Source of the DNA: Bacteroidota bacterium
Lineage (GTDB): Bacteria > Bacteroidota > Bacteroidia > Chitinophagales > Chitinophagaceae
Assembly (NCBI GenBank): GCA_018267915.1
Contig: JAFDXN010000015.1
Location: 1-52,979, forward strand
DNA length: 52,979 bases
Reading direction: 5' to 3'
Below, piece after piece: positions 1-12,600 of the stretch. The position numbers and the translations under genes are program-made. The stretch's first letter is position 1; every line of letters begins with the position of its first letter. The notes beneath the pieces are model-generated. The model saw only the letters and a list, made by a program, of their open reading frames with translations, made no database searches and had not been told where the DNA came from.

Positions 1-2472
1 CCACGAGCCGACCCAAAAAGCCAGTACAACAGAACACACACCCCTAACCCCCAAAAAGCACCTGCACGGCACGATTTAAAAAACCACCCGCTCCAAGGTA
101 TTAAATTCAGCGAGGTGGGGCCAAGGGCCAAGCTGCCTGCGGCACCTGCTAAGCCGGGCGCTCAGCGACCGGTGTCACCTAAGGGGGCTAGTCGTCAACC
201 TCGTCAAAACGCTCCGGCTTCCGCCTATAGGCCCACCAGCGTGCGTTTAGCCGCCCATTCGAGGCCGCGGGGTCTAATTCAGTTGAGAGCCCGCCCTAAG
301 CCGCCTTTTGGCGCGCGTAGCGGCGACGACGGGCTGGCGGTATTTCGACAAAAGAAGCCTGCTGTCCACAACCGTGCCGCGGCCTGGCGATTCCCGAAGG
401 TCGTACTTTCGCGCGCCGCCTTGGCTAGGCGCCGCCGCAAGATCGCCCGGGCATATGGCGCGCGCGGACCTATGCGCAGGGGCCGTAAGTTCCTGTACGG
501 TCAAGATTTTTTTTTAAATTATTACAATGCGTTTTACAGGACGATGCCGGTCATGACGAGAATTGCTAGGGCGATGATTCGACAGCGTAAGGTCGTTCGT
601 AAATTCCGCTCGGCGGATTTTCCTAGGCCGCAGCGGCGAAGACTTCAATTTTTTAGAGGAGCATTTATCTCCAGCGTCATATCTGCCTCGAAGTTTAACA
701 CTTGAGAATCGTTTTGAAAATCAAGACTTTCGCAAATTCGCGCTAGTCGCAAAATGGTGGTTATGTTATCTCGCGCCCTTTTTCCGATTGCGGTGACTTA
801 CGGAGCTTCGACCACAGTCGGCGACAGCCAGGAGCATTTAACGCGCTATTTAAAAAAAGAGGACGCCGTTAGCGACCTTTTTGGTTTCAGAGTTATGCGG
901 CCGTCAATCGACGAGGGCGCCTCTAAGCTAAAAAAGCATGCGCCTATAGTTCTAAAAGTACCAATTCGATACAGGGGCTTAGTTAGTTTGTTTTTTCGCG
1001 CAGCTCGCGCTTCGGGGGCGTTTTTGCGAAAAGTGCCGGCGTCAATGGCAAAGTTTTTTGGCCGAAGGCAGTTGATTGCCGCCAGCCGCCGGTTAAGAAA
1101 ACGCTCGAACCGCGCTCGCAGGGCCGCCTTTTACAGAAGAAGGTCCCGCACGAAGGCGCATTTGCGCGACTCCCTTCAGGCTTGGGTTGAATGGTCGCGC
1201 CGCACAGTGTTTGCGCCTGAGGTTTTAAGCTACTTCGAGCTTGCCACGACCGGGCTGCTTAACTCAAAAAAAACCCCCTCTCTCGCCCGTAAGTTGCCTT
1301 TTTACCGGATAGGGAAGCGCGCGCGCAGGGTGAGGTGGCAGCTGGGCTTCGTATTTGGACAAGTAGCAAGCATACGAACCCTGCTAACGAGACCTACGTT
1401 TAACTTGTTTCTACACGAGGCCTTTAGAATGACAAGGCCGCGGTTTATGAGCAAGCATAACTTTATGTCGCTGCGCTGGGTGGGCCCAGAGCCATTTATT
1501 AACCCCGAAAGCAAGAAGGAGCTTTTTCGGGGGTACAGCAAGGCCAGAGCTAGAACTTTGCGGCTGCTGCCTATGCTCGCGTATTGCCAGTGAGGAGCTG
1601 AGATCGTTAAGCTTATATCGAAGTACGAGGGGCGCAAGGGTGGTAAGGCAATTATTGGCACTTACTGAAAGTTTATGTTAGGGTTGAGAAAAAGAATGAG
1701 GTTCCTGATCGCCAGGCGCCGTCGCGGCATACTGGCCCTCAGGCGGGACGTTGTTAGAGATAGAGTAGCAAAGCTTAGCAAGAAGCTGGGAATTCAAACC
1801 ATTACAAAAGCGGAGGCTTATAGGGTGGGCAGCAGGACGCAATTCCTGCTGGCTAGGCCGAGGGTCACTAGTCTCGAGTGGCGCTCTAACGCAACCGCCG
1901 ACATCGGTTACGTGGAGGGCTTTATAAAAAAAAAAAAAGAGATAAACCGCGTAACCAGGCTTAGCTATCGATCGGGCATTGTGAGCGACAGGCTGCCTGA
2001 GAAGTACGGGTACTTGCGAACGCGCGTTGACCCCGTATACAGCTCATTTATCTTTAACAAAATAATTGATGCGTTTTCAAAGCACGGAAAGAAAAAATAC
2101 GTTAGAAACATTTTTTATGACCTTATAAGCGACGAAATAAACCCTCACTGCAAAATAACTATTGATACCTTTTACTGGGTGATTCAATCTCTGCGGCCGG
2201 CCCAGCTAAATCTCAAAGCACGTCGCGGTCGCGTCGTGTACACCGCCCCTATCCTGGCTTCCGAAACAAAATCCATTATGAAGGCCATTAGGTTTTTCAA
2301 ACAGTCTGTTTTATCGAGAAAGGAGTTTACTTGCCTTTATGACAAAGTTATTACAGAGCTTTATGATTATGTATGGTGGGGGGGGTACGTGAATAAATAT
2401 TATGAGGATTACGTCAGAATCACACGAGCAAGTGCGCACCTGCGCCACTACAGAAAAGAGAGGATGTACTAG
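1..2472 (+). CDS. rps7: giant ORF ending in ribosomal protein S7 (uS7), 5' end outside
   Basis: The frame is open from base 1 to a TAG at 2470-2472 when UGA is read as Trp (for example at 703, 1591 and 1669), giving at least 823 residues. Only the last ~150 residues are recognisable: starting at the DPVY motif (about base 2029) they match uS7, a small-subunit head protein that binds the 3' domain of SSU rRNA, including the HGKK motif, a basic RRGR segment and a C-terminal HLRHYRKER tail. The preceding ~670 residues are very rich in Arg, Lys and Ala and resemble no family I know. A normal S7 has 150-240 residues, so this is a large N-terminal extension or a fusion. Possible internal starts are ATG 754 and ATG 1675. 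A 124-base piece near the start (70-193) recurs in frame at the window end, downstream of rps12, which places the true 5' end there. S7 identity is fairly sure; the one-protein reading is inference. Confidence 0.75.
70..193 (+). repeat. 124-base direct repeat, copy 1 (coding)
   Basis: Matches 52856-52979 without gaps at about 112 of 124 positions; the first 56 bases are identical. Both copies are read in the same frame, and of the ten codons that differ, six differ synonymously, so the unit behaves as a protein-coding repeat (HDLKNHPLQG... onward) and not as junk or an assembly overlap. Confidence 0.85.
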
Positions 2473-2536
2473 CGTCCCGACTTGTCTCGGTTTCGCCGCT
2501 ATTTATTTAGTATCGATTCGCAACTCGGCGTTTACA

Positions 2537-3943
2537 ATGCCTTTACAATTGAAAAAGACCGCTATTCGCACTTACTTGGCTAGGCGCGCGCACTCCTTTT
2601 CTGCGCCGCTCTACGGAGGTCGTCATGAGCGTTTAACTGACGCCCCCTTTTGCCACACAAAACACATAAATAGCCTGGAGAGAAACGCACCCCATTCCGC
2701 CCTTTCGGAGGTCAAAAGTTACTGGTGGGCAACCAACTACAAAGCGTATTTCGGGCACGTTCATTCTTACGAGAGCAACTTCCCTCCGCTAAGCGGCAGG
2801 CGAGTTATATACGTAAACGCTTTCGCCTATTTTAACCCGCGCGGCAGGACCGGGTGGGGTTTTTTTGAGAGAAGCTGATACAGAATCGGCGGGGCTCCAT
2901 TTCCGCGCCTGCGAAACCATTTCGTGGAGGAGACGCCTGTCGGCCCGCTTTCGTACGGATTTTCAGCTTTACCCGACGGGGGGGCTTGTCTTGCCCTGCA
3001 TCGAAAAAATTTTGCGCCGCACAACAAAAAATACATGCTAAGACAATTTTTTATCGAAAAGCGTCACGCCTTAATGGCCTTTCGAAACAACTATAGCAAC
3101 AATTTAATGCGGCCAGTATTTAGGTCAAATTACTTTATACCGGGCGAAATGGCCCTGACCCAGCGATACTGGTTTTCGCCGTCCTCGTCGGCCTTCTCTA
3201 TAGGGAGGTTTTTTGAGGAGAGCCGTCACGGCCGGCCCGTTTACGGGTCGCCGTACTCGGCGGTGCGAGACGGGGCCGTCAGCACCAGCATGCCGCGAGC
3301 TAGCTTGACTCCTCGGCGAACTCGTGGCCGGTTTATAAATAATAAGAGGGTTATCAGTCGCGCTCTTAACAGGCGCGTTGTGGAGCCGCAGCTCAGGTTT
3401 ATAAAACTTCCAAAAAGGCTGCGTCAGGAGGAGCAGCGGCAGTTTCTTCGAAGAATTAGATGGCCAATGACGACGAAGCGCCCTACTTGGCTCCAGCAGG
3501 CCAGCCTGGGTATGCATTTAAAAAGGCGAGCTGTCGCCGCCAAAAGAAGCCTCGGATACCGCTGGTACAGTGACCACTTTGACGTGTTTTATAGGGGGGA
3601 TTACGCCGGGCGCAGCCCGAGGCTTAACATGATGTTTATGAGGCGGGCTACCAGAGCTGTAAAACCCCCAAAGCGCGTATTCGGCCACTTTCGTAGCTGA
3701 AGGGAAAGAAAGTGACATAGGCGCCTTCGCTGCCCCCAGTTTACATATTTTAGATACGCACTGAAGCATTTAAGAATTTTTAACAAGTCGTCTGCGGTCG
3801 CTCGAATGTACGCCGGTCGGAATCAGAGGTATGCGTTGATTGGCAGGCGTGGTGGGCGCAAGAGGAAGTGAGTAAAGCGTTACCGGCGGCTACGAAATGT
3901 TTCAATAAAGACAATTGCTTTTAGGCATCGCCGCCGGATTTAG
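2537..3943 (+). CDS. unidentified basic protein, 468 aa
   Basis: An ORF from ATG 2537 to TAG 3941-3943, with UGA-Trp codons at 2876, 3698, 3713 and 3869. An in-frame ATG at 2402 would overlap the rps7 ORF; 2537 is preferred because it begins after that stop. The product is strongly basic (Arg/Lys/His), with many Tyr, Phe and Trp and no membrane segment, as mitochondrial ribosomal proteins often are. I see no diagnostic motif of uL2, uS19, uS13, uS10 or uS11. It lies between rps7 and nad6, where a diverged ribosomal protein would be expected, but that is context only. Confidence 0.55.
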
Positions 3944-3961
3944 CTGGATTGGAGATTTTAT

Positions 3962-3983
3962 GCCGCGCGTTTATAGCGCGCGG
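3962..3983 (+). other. GC-rich stem-loop
   Basis: Seven-base perfect stem (CCGCGCG at 3963-3969 with CGCGCGG at 3977-3983) and a seven-base loop, in the 150-base spacer between the unidentified ORF and nad6. Two more GCGC-rich tracts follow. It may be an RNA processing or transcript-end signal; function is not shown by sequence. Confidence 0.4.
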
Positions 3984-4093
3984 AATTTGCGCGCGGAGAA
4001 GTGCGCGCTTGCAAGCTTGATAAGCGCCGCTGGGGCTCAACGACCCCGCCGCTTCGGCTCAAATAAGTATTTAATATTTAATTTATCGCCTTA

Positions 4094-4717
4094 ATGGCCT
4101 TAACAATATTTTTTTTTATCATTCTATTACTTTTGATTCCTATGTTTTCCATATTTGTGCAAACGATAAAGAATTTGTTGGTTTTTGTGGCTATCGTACT
4201 AGCGGTGGCGGCCAACTTGATGCTTTTTTACGGTATAGAGTTTTTCCCTATTTTTTTGGGGCTGGTTTACGTTGGGGCAATTGTTGTAACTACGCTGTTT
4301 ATGGTTTTAACGTTTGATTTACGAGCTGAGTACTCGAAAAAGATTTTTCATGATAACATGCTTTCAAACATATTTTGATATTTTGCAATTAGTTCGATCG
4401 CTTTTCCAATTTTAACGAAAATTGATAATTTTTTATGACCACTTGGAGTTGTTGACCACTTCGACAGGGTAACGTTTTATCATGAGTGCAAGCCGCACCG
4501 GCTTATCGCTAGCCGTTTTTGCGAGCACAGTTTCGGCGGGGCGGCCGGAACCGACAAGGGCCTTTACCGCACAGTGCTGGAGCACAACTTTGATGTAGCT
4601 GTTATTTCAAACAGCTTTTATACTACTTATGGTTTTTTATTTCTTCTTTTGGGTATTATTTTAACCACCTCCCTTTTCGCGGCCTTGACGTTGATTAAGG
4701 GGCCGGAAAACAGGTAG
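4094..4717 (+). CDS. nad6: NADH dehydrogenase subunit 6
   Basis: Membrane-arm subunit of complex I, 207 residues from ATG 4094 to TAG 4715. The N-terminal half has three hydrophobic helices, with the family's conserved third-helix region around the motif YVGAIVVTTLFMV (residues ~55-70), equivalent to the YvGAi.vLFlFv signature of Nad6. A hydrophilic loop and a last helix (FLFLLLGIILTTSLFAAL) follow, the usual Nad6 layout. UGA codons at 4376 and 4436 must be Trp for the last helix to be included. Length is normal. Next gene starts 50 bases downstream. Confidence 0.88.
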
Positions 4718-4767
4718 GTGCGAAAAGTTTCTTCTTGAAGCCTTGCGCGCGCCCGGTTGAGCAGAAT

Positions 4768-5724
4768 ATGCGCTACAAGTGAACCGACTACTCTTTTGAT
4801 TATTTTTACGACGGGCCTAAGTTTTTATATTTGGGCGGAAAACAAAACAACGTGCTGTGGGATTCAACTTACAATCACATGTTCTCCCACAAGCGCAATT
4901 TATACTCAGTATTTTACTTTAAGACGATGTGGCTTAATTACATAAAGAAGATTAACGCCCTGCGCGCCATGTACGGCTCAAATAGTAGTTTTTTTTTCCT
5001 TTCAAACAGGTTTGAGCACTTAGGCGTTCTGAAGTCTCACGCGATTCACGCTAAAGCTCAAACGCTCGTTTACGAGCGGGGCGGGCAGTTTACAGAGCGT
5101 TTCGGCGGCGACGGGAGCTATTTGTGGGACAAAAAGCTAGTTAACTTCTATGGCCTGCCCAATATATACAATTTTAACAACTATTACCGCCGGACTAACT
5201 CGCACGTACATTTTACTTTGTCAAGTTTTGAGAGGGATGTGCCGTTTATGAGCGAGGTCCTCACATACGACCACCGCTCTATAGTTGTCGCGCCCGCCGA
5301 TGCCGATTCCGCAGCACCACAAAAGTTTTTAGCACTTTTTGGTAACAACAGCAGCTTAAAGTCGTGAAGATTTTATTTTAGGCTGCTGGCCCGCAGCGCC
5401 GGCAACCCCGGCAACAGCTGCGACGGCGTATCGTACTCGGCGGGCGGCCGCGACCGCGCTGCGTTTAGATCTGTTTTGGCCGTCGACAGTAGTTTCGTAG
5501 GTCTTGCTGGTTCGCCACACACGGCCCCCCTGGCGGATCTCTTTACATACACCTCGCGCGCCACCAAATCGCAGCGCGGCTGAGCAAAGGCCACAAATAG
5601 AGTTTCGAGTAAGGCATTGCGTTACGACGTCAGGAGGGGCCTTTTTCGCGAGAGGCGCTTGTTGCGCTTTTTTCCTAAAAAGATTGATTTGGCCTGGGCT
5701 AGAACTAAAGCTAGCACTTGCTAG
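4768..5724 (+). CDS. rps2: probable ribosomal protein S2 (uS2)
   Basis: 318 residues from ATG 4768 to TAG 5722, with UGA-Trp at 4780, 5365 and 5581. The central part resembles uS2: a region like the helix that follows the family's N-terminal domain (KINALRAMYG), an FFFLSNR strand in the position of the ILFV strand, a LPNIYN segment like the LPD strand, then VAPADAD and FGNNSSLKSW, which match the IvDTnsdP and GNDDSirS signatures of S2. S2 binds at the neck of the small subunit. The last ~110 residues are an Arg/Ala-rich extension. Identity rests on weak motif matches, so it is probable and not certain. Confidence 0.55.
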
Positions 5725-5935
5725 TCAGTAGCGCCCGCGCTGTCGCAATTATTTTTGGCCGGCCCTTATTATGGCCGCGCGCTCGGGGCGGCACACGCCG
5801 CAATTTTTAGCGTCAAGTCAAACGTAATCGTAAACTTCACTTAAAATGGCACATCGTGTTAATTTTAATGTTTACAGATACGGAAAAACAATTCAATGAA
5901 ATTTTTCTAATACCTCGACAAGCGTCACTAAGAAT

Positions 5936-8900
5936 ATGAGATTAAACTACATTATGACGGCTTGGATAAAGTTCGTACTCGCCACTTACGGAATACGAGT
6001 CTTTAGGATATATTTTGAGCTGGGCGGGGAGTTCCCTAAAATTAAAGTTATAGGTTACAGGCAGACGTATTTTAAGGCTAAAAAGCTCTATTTCGGGTAT
6101 GAAACATCCCTATCATCTAAAAGAGCGCACAACGAGGCGAGCGACGTGGTTCCGTCGCTGGGCGTCAATGGCGCCCCGTTTTGTGCTCCGTTTGTGTCTT
6201 TAGTTAAGCACCCGAGGTCACTTAAGTTGAAGCGAATTAGAAGGCTAAAAAAGCTAGATCGGTCTAACTTTAGGGGCGGGCGTAATTCGCCCGTCGTCGG
6301 CGCGTTCGATTCTGGCGACAGGAGCCTGGGGCGGTTTCAAGCACTTGAGCTTGCTCAACTGGGGTGGCATACCCAGCTGCCTTTTCCATCAGGGTACGCT
6401 TTTGACCAGTTTGAGGATTTGCGCGCCGGCGGAGAAATTGATCCGCAGTGGGGCGATTTGCACGGCGAGGAGTACCGTGACTTTTTACTCCTTAGGGCGC
6501 TTGCTAACGCAAGGTTTTGGGAGATGAGATCCGGCGGCGTGGATATTTTTTTTTCTAATATTGTTGTGGCTTCCCTTATTTTGAGGCCGCACAGTTTAGA
6601 GGGAAGTCGTGCTTTTGATGTGCGCGGGGGGTTAAAGGCGGCCGCGTTTGTTGCGGCCTCAATACGTGAGGAGCTTTTGCCCGCCGCGTCGTTAACTGCC
6701 GCGGGCGCTATCGAGTCTATCGTGGAAATAGCGCGGCATAGGCAAAGAAATATAAAAAAAAATTCCATTTCAGGTCTTCGCGCTCGGCACCCGCTTAACC
6801 CTCTTTTTGAGAAATCGTGAGTAAAAATCTTATTTGAGCTTAAGCGCGCCGAGTTTTACGCCCGTATCATGAGAAGTCGCTGGGCGCTTGCACGCATGGG
6901 GCGCAGCATGGCGCGGCTAGCGCCGCGTTACGCATTACGCGGCGAAAGCGGGCGGCTGGCCCAGTATGAGCATCACGCGGGCCAATTTTACGGCGCATGT
7001 ATTTTCAACGAGTCGGTGGCTCAGTGATCGCGCGAGTGGCGGCGAGAGTCTTCCAACGATTATGAAGCTGTTTTAAGCGCTCAAATTATCAAATGGGGCG
7101 GGAACAGATTTTTTAAGCCGGCGGACGCGAGTTTTTTAGAGCCCGGGGTTTCGACTCGAAGAAAGGTGGAATACAGATTTTTAATCGTTTACGCGCTCGC
7201 GCGGCTCGCTAGACTCGTTTTGAGGCTTCTAGCGCGCCGCAGGAGCAAAAGACTGCTTCTCCGGGGTGTTTTTCTCCGGGGCGTTGTACGCAAAACTTTG
7301 TCCGTCTTCAAAAGCTCGTATGGTGACGGGCCGTTTGTCGCTAAGCCGCACCTTAGCGGTGACACCGACCTTCTCGTTGCGGCTCGTGTGGGCGATCGCA
7401 TGGGCGGTGAAGGTATTCATGCTTGAGGTGCCGCCTGGGCCGCGGGGCTAGCAATCAGACAGGTGCAAAGCGTTGCTCCGGCCGGCGCCCTGCCGGATGA
7501 GGGCGCATTATTGCGCAAAATGTACTGTGATTTTGACTCGCTTCTGCAGGATTGGGCGGGCCGCTTGCGGGGCCGCATCGTCGCTTTAACCAAAAACGGA
7601 AACACCCATTTCGGGCGCGCGGGCTCGTTTTTATCAGCTCGCCGCCTCGGCGCCGCCGCCAGTTTGGAAAACGACTATTTGGCCCTCGAGCATGATAAGT
7701 TTTTTGCGCAAATGCGGAAGTATGTTAGGCCGAGGGTTTTAGTCAATGAGTTAGATCGCGCCCTTTCGCTAGGTTCGCCTAGTGCGGAGCTTCAGGAGCG
7801 GCTAGAAAAGGCCAAAGAAAAGCTCCTTCGCGACGCCAGGCCGGTTGACTTCTCTTCTTCCGCAAGGAAGCAAAGCACGGGGCCGTGGGGAAGCGTGCTA
7901 AGGAGGCTTGACGCGCTGGGCGCCCGCGCGCGCGAAATTTCCGATAAAAAAACTTTTGTGCCTAGCTCCCCCGAATCGGACGTTATTACGCTTTTTAACG
8001 GGCTTAGCCCTTCGCAAGCTGGGGCGGCGGTGCTTCGAGTTTTACTGGGCATCAAAAGTGCATTCAAAACGAGTCCAATTTATAGGGCAATGGGTAGACG
8101 GGAGCGCGAGCTCGAGCTCGCGCCCGCCACTGCCGCCAGTATCATGAATTATTGTGAGGCCATTTTAGAAATTATAGAGCATCGTCACATAATGCGGAAA
8201 AGATTTGCCTTGTCGGGGGTGGGCGGTGGTGCCGTTGACGTTATATTTCGGTTTTCACCGTCCTCCGCGATGGGTCATGAAAGGGCGACAGCCAAGCTTT
8301 TTAGAAGAATCGCCGCCTCTGGCGGCTTCGTGATGAGCGAAAACGTGTTTCACGCTTTTCGCCTTTTTGGACGACCTATGTCTGGCAGCGTTCGGCAATT
8401 GAATGATAAGCGTGAGGATTTTGCTATTGTACTTTCGGACGCCCGTAAGCTTTGAACCAGATCTGTGTTTGTTAAGATGAAAAAGGATACATACGTGGTG
8501 GCGGACAGCGAGTACTTCAAGCCGATATTGGGCGCAAAAATACTCACCCGCGCGCGCCGGGTGCGCGGAAAGATTGCACTCGACCCTATGGGGGACGTGT
8601 TAAAAAAGATGTATAAATACATTTGTGCGCCGTTTGTGGGCACGTGTGACATGATAATGGAAAGATCGTGGGCCGTCGACAAGGTTCTATTCGCCGGGGA
8701 AAAATTCTTCACCGTAGTCGGCGCAATAGAGATGTTTGCAAAAGCCGGCGTCGGCGGCGATAGAAAATTCGCCGCCGCTCGTGGTACCTCAGTCGAGCTC
8801 AGCCGGCGACGAAAGCTCGGCCAACCGAGAAGTGAAAGAGCGGCGTCTCTCGCCGCTCGTTGAGTTCCGTTTTGAAGAGTTGATAGGCCTTTGAGTTTTG

Positions 8901-9631
8901 TTTGAAGGCCGCCGTACGAGGTGCTATTTGAAGACTGCGCGCTGAAAGAGCTATCAAGGTCGCCGATGGAGAGAAACATTTTTGATAAAAGGTATAACGT
9001 CGCCGAGCTTAGCCACGATATAGATAGGGAGTTTAACAGGGCGCGCCCTGTTCTTATAGGCGAGGCGGATGACGCCCGCCCAGACGATCACACAATGGAG
9101 GAAGTGTCGCTTTTGTACAACTTACGCGGCGCTTTTTTTCGGACGTTCGGCGTTTGGTACGATGTTCTTTATTTTCCATTTTCGCGAGTTTTTAGTAGTA
9201 ACGCCCATCTGCAAGAGATGGCAAATCGCGCGGCGGAATACGTTAGGATTTACATATCTAGCAGACCTGACGCCGCGATCTGATTAAACGAGTTTATAAT
9301 GATCTACTATGCTTCGATTTTTACGCGAAGTACAGACTCGTTAGTAAATTTTATGGCATACCGATTTAGGCTAGAGTACCGCTGGTCTCAACCGCTTACC
9401 CTGATGTTCACGATCGTAAAAAGCGTTGAAATTAAGAAATTTGGTGTGGCGGGTGTAAAAATAGCCTTTCATGGCAAATTCGGCGGGCAAGAGAGGGCGT
9501 ACAGATTCGCGAGAATCTGGGGAATCAACCCGTGCTTGCGCAACTCGCATCTTGCGGGCAGCTATAGCTCAGCTCAGTGCTTATCTAAATATGGTATAAC
9601 GCACATACATATCTGGATGACGTACTTTTAG
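5936..9631 (+). CDS. rps3: giant ribosomal protein S3 (uS3), 1231 aa
   Basis: One frame from ATG 5936 to TAG 9629 when UGA is Trp; I checked the stretches around each UGA for in-frame UAA/UAG and found none. The C-terminal ~70 residues (from about base 9420) are the uS3 C-terminal domain: VAGVKIAFHGKFGGQERA matches the GvkI.vSGRlgGaeiAR signature, followed by a YGITHIHIW end like tyGviGVkVWI. The N-terminal ~60 residues may be the S3 N-terminal domain. Between them lie roughly 1000 residues of Arg/Ala-rich sequence with no recognised domain. Mitochondrial rps3 is known for large central insertions and, in ciliates, for being split; this is an extreme case. Start is the first ATG after upstream stops; TTG/GTG starts inside the frame are not needed. 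Confidence 0.75.
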
Positions 9632-9634
9632 GCG

Positions 9635-9654
9635 CGCGGGGGCTTCACCCCGCG
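9635..9654 (+). terminator. stem-loop with T-rich tail after rps3
   Basis: Directly after the rps3 stop: a GC-rich stem of about seven pairs (CGCGGGG with CCCCGCG), loop GCTTCA, then TTTTAT. The shape is that of an intrinsic terminator or an mRNA end-processing hairpin. Mitochondrial polymerases do not necessarily use such signals, so the role is inferred. Confidence 0.35.
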
Positions 9655-9693
9655 TTTTATTTTTGGTCTCAATTTTTGGGCGACTTTAAATTA

Positions 9694-12600
9694 ATGATTT
9701 GCTATAAAGGTTCTTATATTTCGCGCTGAGGTAGATTTATCGGCCGAGCTGCGCGCTCGACTCGTACTTTTTCAGCGGGCGCCGCGGCGGGTCTACCTTC
9801 TCGCAAATTGAGCTTGGCTCGTAAAAACAAAACACTGAAAGAGCTTGATGCCGGCTTTCGGCGCAACGTCGTTGCTGCCAGTCGCGTCAGTGCCGCGCAC
9901 GGGGGCGGGGAGAAGAAAAAAAGGCGCGGCCGTCGCGCCGGAAAGGGGCGGTGAAGGCCTGCTCATCTTCGAGCGGACTACGCCCGGTTGGTGCGCCAGC
10001 GGCGCAAATTTGCAAAACCCGTAACGCGGTTTTTTTTCTTCGCAAAATACGACGCTATGGCGAAGTATAGCCGAAGCGCGCGGGCCCTCGCGAGCGGGTT
10101 TGGATCGCACTCTCGCAAGAATGACCTTTTTCTCTTTTGCATGTGAAGCGTTTGTAAAAGCCCGCAGGGGGCTTTTTTGGGCCGCAGGGCGTTAATCAGC
10201 AGAATGAGGCGCCTGCGCCTAAACAAAAATCCCTCAATCTACCTGCCGGACATATATAAAACGGCCGATCTCCGCGGTCTGTTCATTCCAGTTCGCAGCG
10301 GCCTCCTTAATTACGCGCGAAAGCAGTTCGCGGCGCTTAATTACTTTTTAATAACGCCGTCGAAATTTAAGATTTTATACCGAGGCCTGCGCATGGCGGC
10401 GAAAGAGAGTGATTTCGGCGGAAGGTTCTTAGAGCGGTCGTATTCGGAAGACGAGTCACCCGACGGCGCGGACGACGACGGGCAGCTATACCGAAGTTTA
10501 TCTAACCAGCGGAATACCGGTTCCTTTCGACTTCGCCTATATAAAAAACTGAAGTTGGGTAGGCGGCTCCGTCGACTCCCGCGAGGCCACCACCACGCCC
10601 TTTTCCGCCAGCGGCTAAAAAGGGTTATCAATATAAAGGGTCTGAAAAATAATAGTTTTTTTTACAACGTTTTTATACTGAGGTTTGTTCTAGATATCTC
10701 CTTTCGGTCGAGTTCTTTTTTTGCTGAACTAATTCAGCGGCGCTTGCTAAGTAAGCTGCGCGCGGCGGTTACGGCCGGCCGCAGCACTTTTCGCCGAAGA
10801 TGTTATGTAGCTCGCGGGATGAACCTTGCTGTTTCGGCCAACTTGGTAGCCTCGGCTCTTTTCGGCAGCCGCGCCGATGCTCCGTTTTTAAGCGCGCGGC
10901 ACGCTGTTTGGGCAAAAAAAATTTTAAATTACTATTTACCACTGCGGCGCAAAAGCGCCAATTTCACCGAGCCTAGCTCATACGCGCATTACCCGGTTCG
11001 GTGGGCCATGAAGACGCATATTTTCAGCAAAAGGGTGTTCTGGGGTGGGGCGGGTCAAACTATTCGCGGCTGGCCGCGGTTTTATTACCGCTGGGGCCAG
11101 TACACCTATTACGCTCTGTGGTGAGCCAGAACCGAAAACGCCGCAGTTCTTGAAAAGTACATGTTGGATGATCAAAATAACAGCGCAAAAGACAGTTTCA
11201 CTATTTTCAAACGCACGCGCGCCACTCGCCAAGCAGCCGGGTCGCTGGCGCTTCTAAATGAGGACCTACCTACCTGGCGAATGCCGGTCTGGCCGGCAAA
11301 TTGGTCACTGCGGGAAGAGACTGTGTGGGATCATCGGATGCGCAAATTGGTGCGCAAGTCATTTGCAATTGCGTCCGGTGAGGCAAAACTTATAGCTCCT
11401 GTGGCCTCTCTTGTTGATCTAAGCAAGGTGCCGGTTGGCTCGAAAGCTCTAAAAATCGTGTATAGGCTTTTGGCTTCGCACCTTCTCAGGCACTTTGCAC
11501 ACAATATCGAGGACAACTTCAACTCAATACGCCCAATCTTCACACCCGGGGACGCAGCAAGATTTTACAAGGAGGTGCGTTGGGTCGTTGCCGAGCTTAT
11601 GGGTTCGTACTACAAGGGGTACAGGGATGTGACGCACGACTTAAGCCTCTCGCTTAATATGTTGGTAGACTCGCGCGCCTCGTTTGAGGCGCGTAGAGCC
11701 CCTGTACAAAAAGCTTCTGACGGGGCGCGGCCCTACAATGGCGCCTTTCGGCGAGGCGCTCGACATGGGCGGCGCCCTCATGACCGCAAAAAGGCGTATT
11801 CGGGTGATACGCGTCGGGCGTTTTTTTCGAGGCGGCGTAATTTGGCCCACCCGGCGGCTATTTCGGCTGCCGCACAAAGACCAGTTATCCCGCGGCCCTA
11901 TAAGCCGCATTACGAGCAAATGTCGCACAACGCGCTTAGTACAAATAAATTTAGCTCTAGGGGGGGGCCTCGAGTCCCCGCAAATCAAAAAAATGTAAGC
12001 GGCGGGGCAGCCTCGCCCCGACCTTTTTCACGGGCACGAGCCTCGTACGGCCGGGGCCCGCTATTTAGCGCGCCGGCAAGGGGGATCAGTTCCGCCGCGC
12101 ACCCCGCTAGGCGCCCTCAAGTTCTGCGCGGACGGGGTGGTGCGACAAGCGGCCGCGCCGTAAGCCCGCGCCGCGCCCGCGCGCCGAGGTTTACGTCCGG
12201 CTCAGTCGCCGCTAACGTGCTTTTACGCAGACTCGGCGGCCATTTTAGGTCTGATCCAGTTTCCATACAGGCCGGCCTGCCCAGGGCCGCGTTTTCGCGC
12301 CGTCGCGCCCGTCGCGAACCATTCCGCGCCGCGCGTAGCGCGCCCGCTGCGCGCGGCACCCCCGCTAAATCGCCGTTTAGCGCGGGCAACCCAAGAAAAT
12401 TTTCAGTTGTTAATGAAAGCTCCGCCGACTGGTTGCAAGTCGCACGATCAATGAACCTGACGTTCGGCGAGTGGGTTAAAAAGCATTGAGGCGAGCGCCC
12501 GGACATTCTTAAAGCCTTGAGCGTCCAGCCGGGCGTTAATTTCGGAGGAGTAAACTTGTCCGCGGGTTTAGATTTTATTCCTAGGCGCAGCATGAGTATA

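Noticed and set aside
70..193. End repeats as a simple circular-assembly overlap
   Set aside because: The copies differ at about 12 of 124 positions, mainly synonymously; an overlap would be identical.
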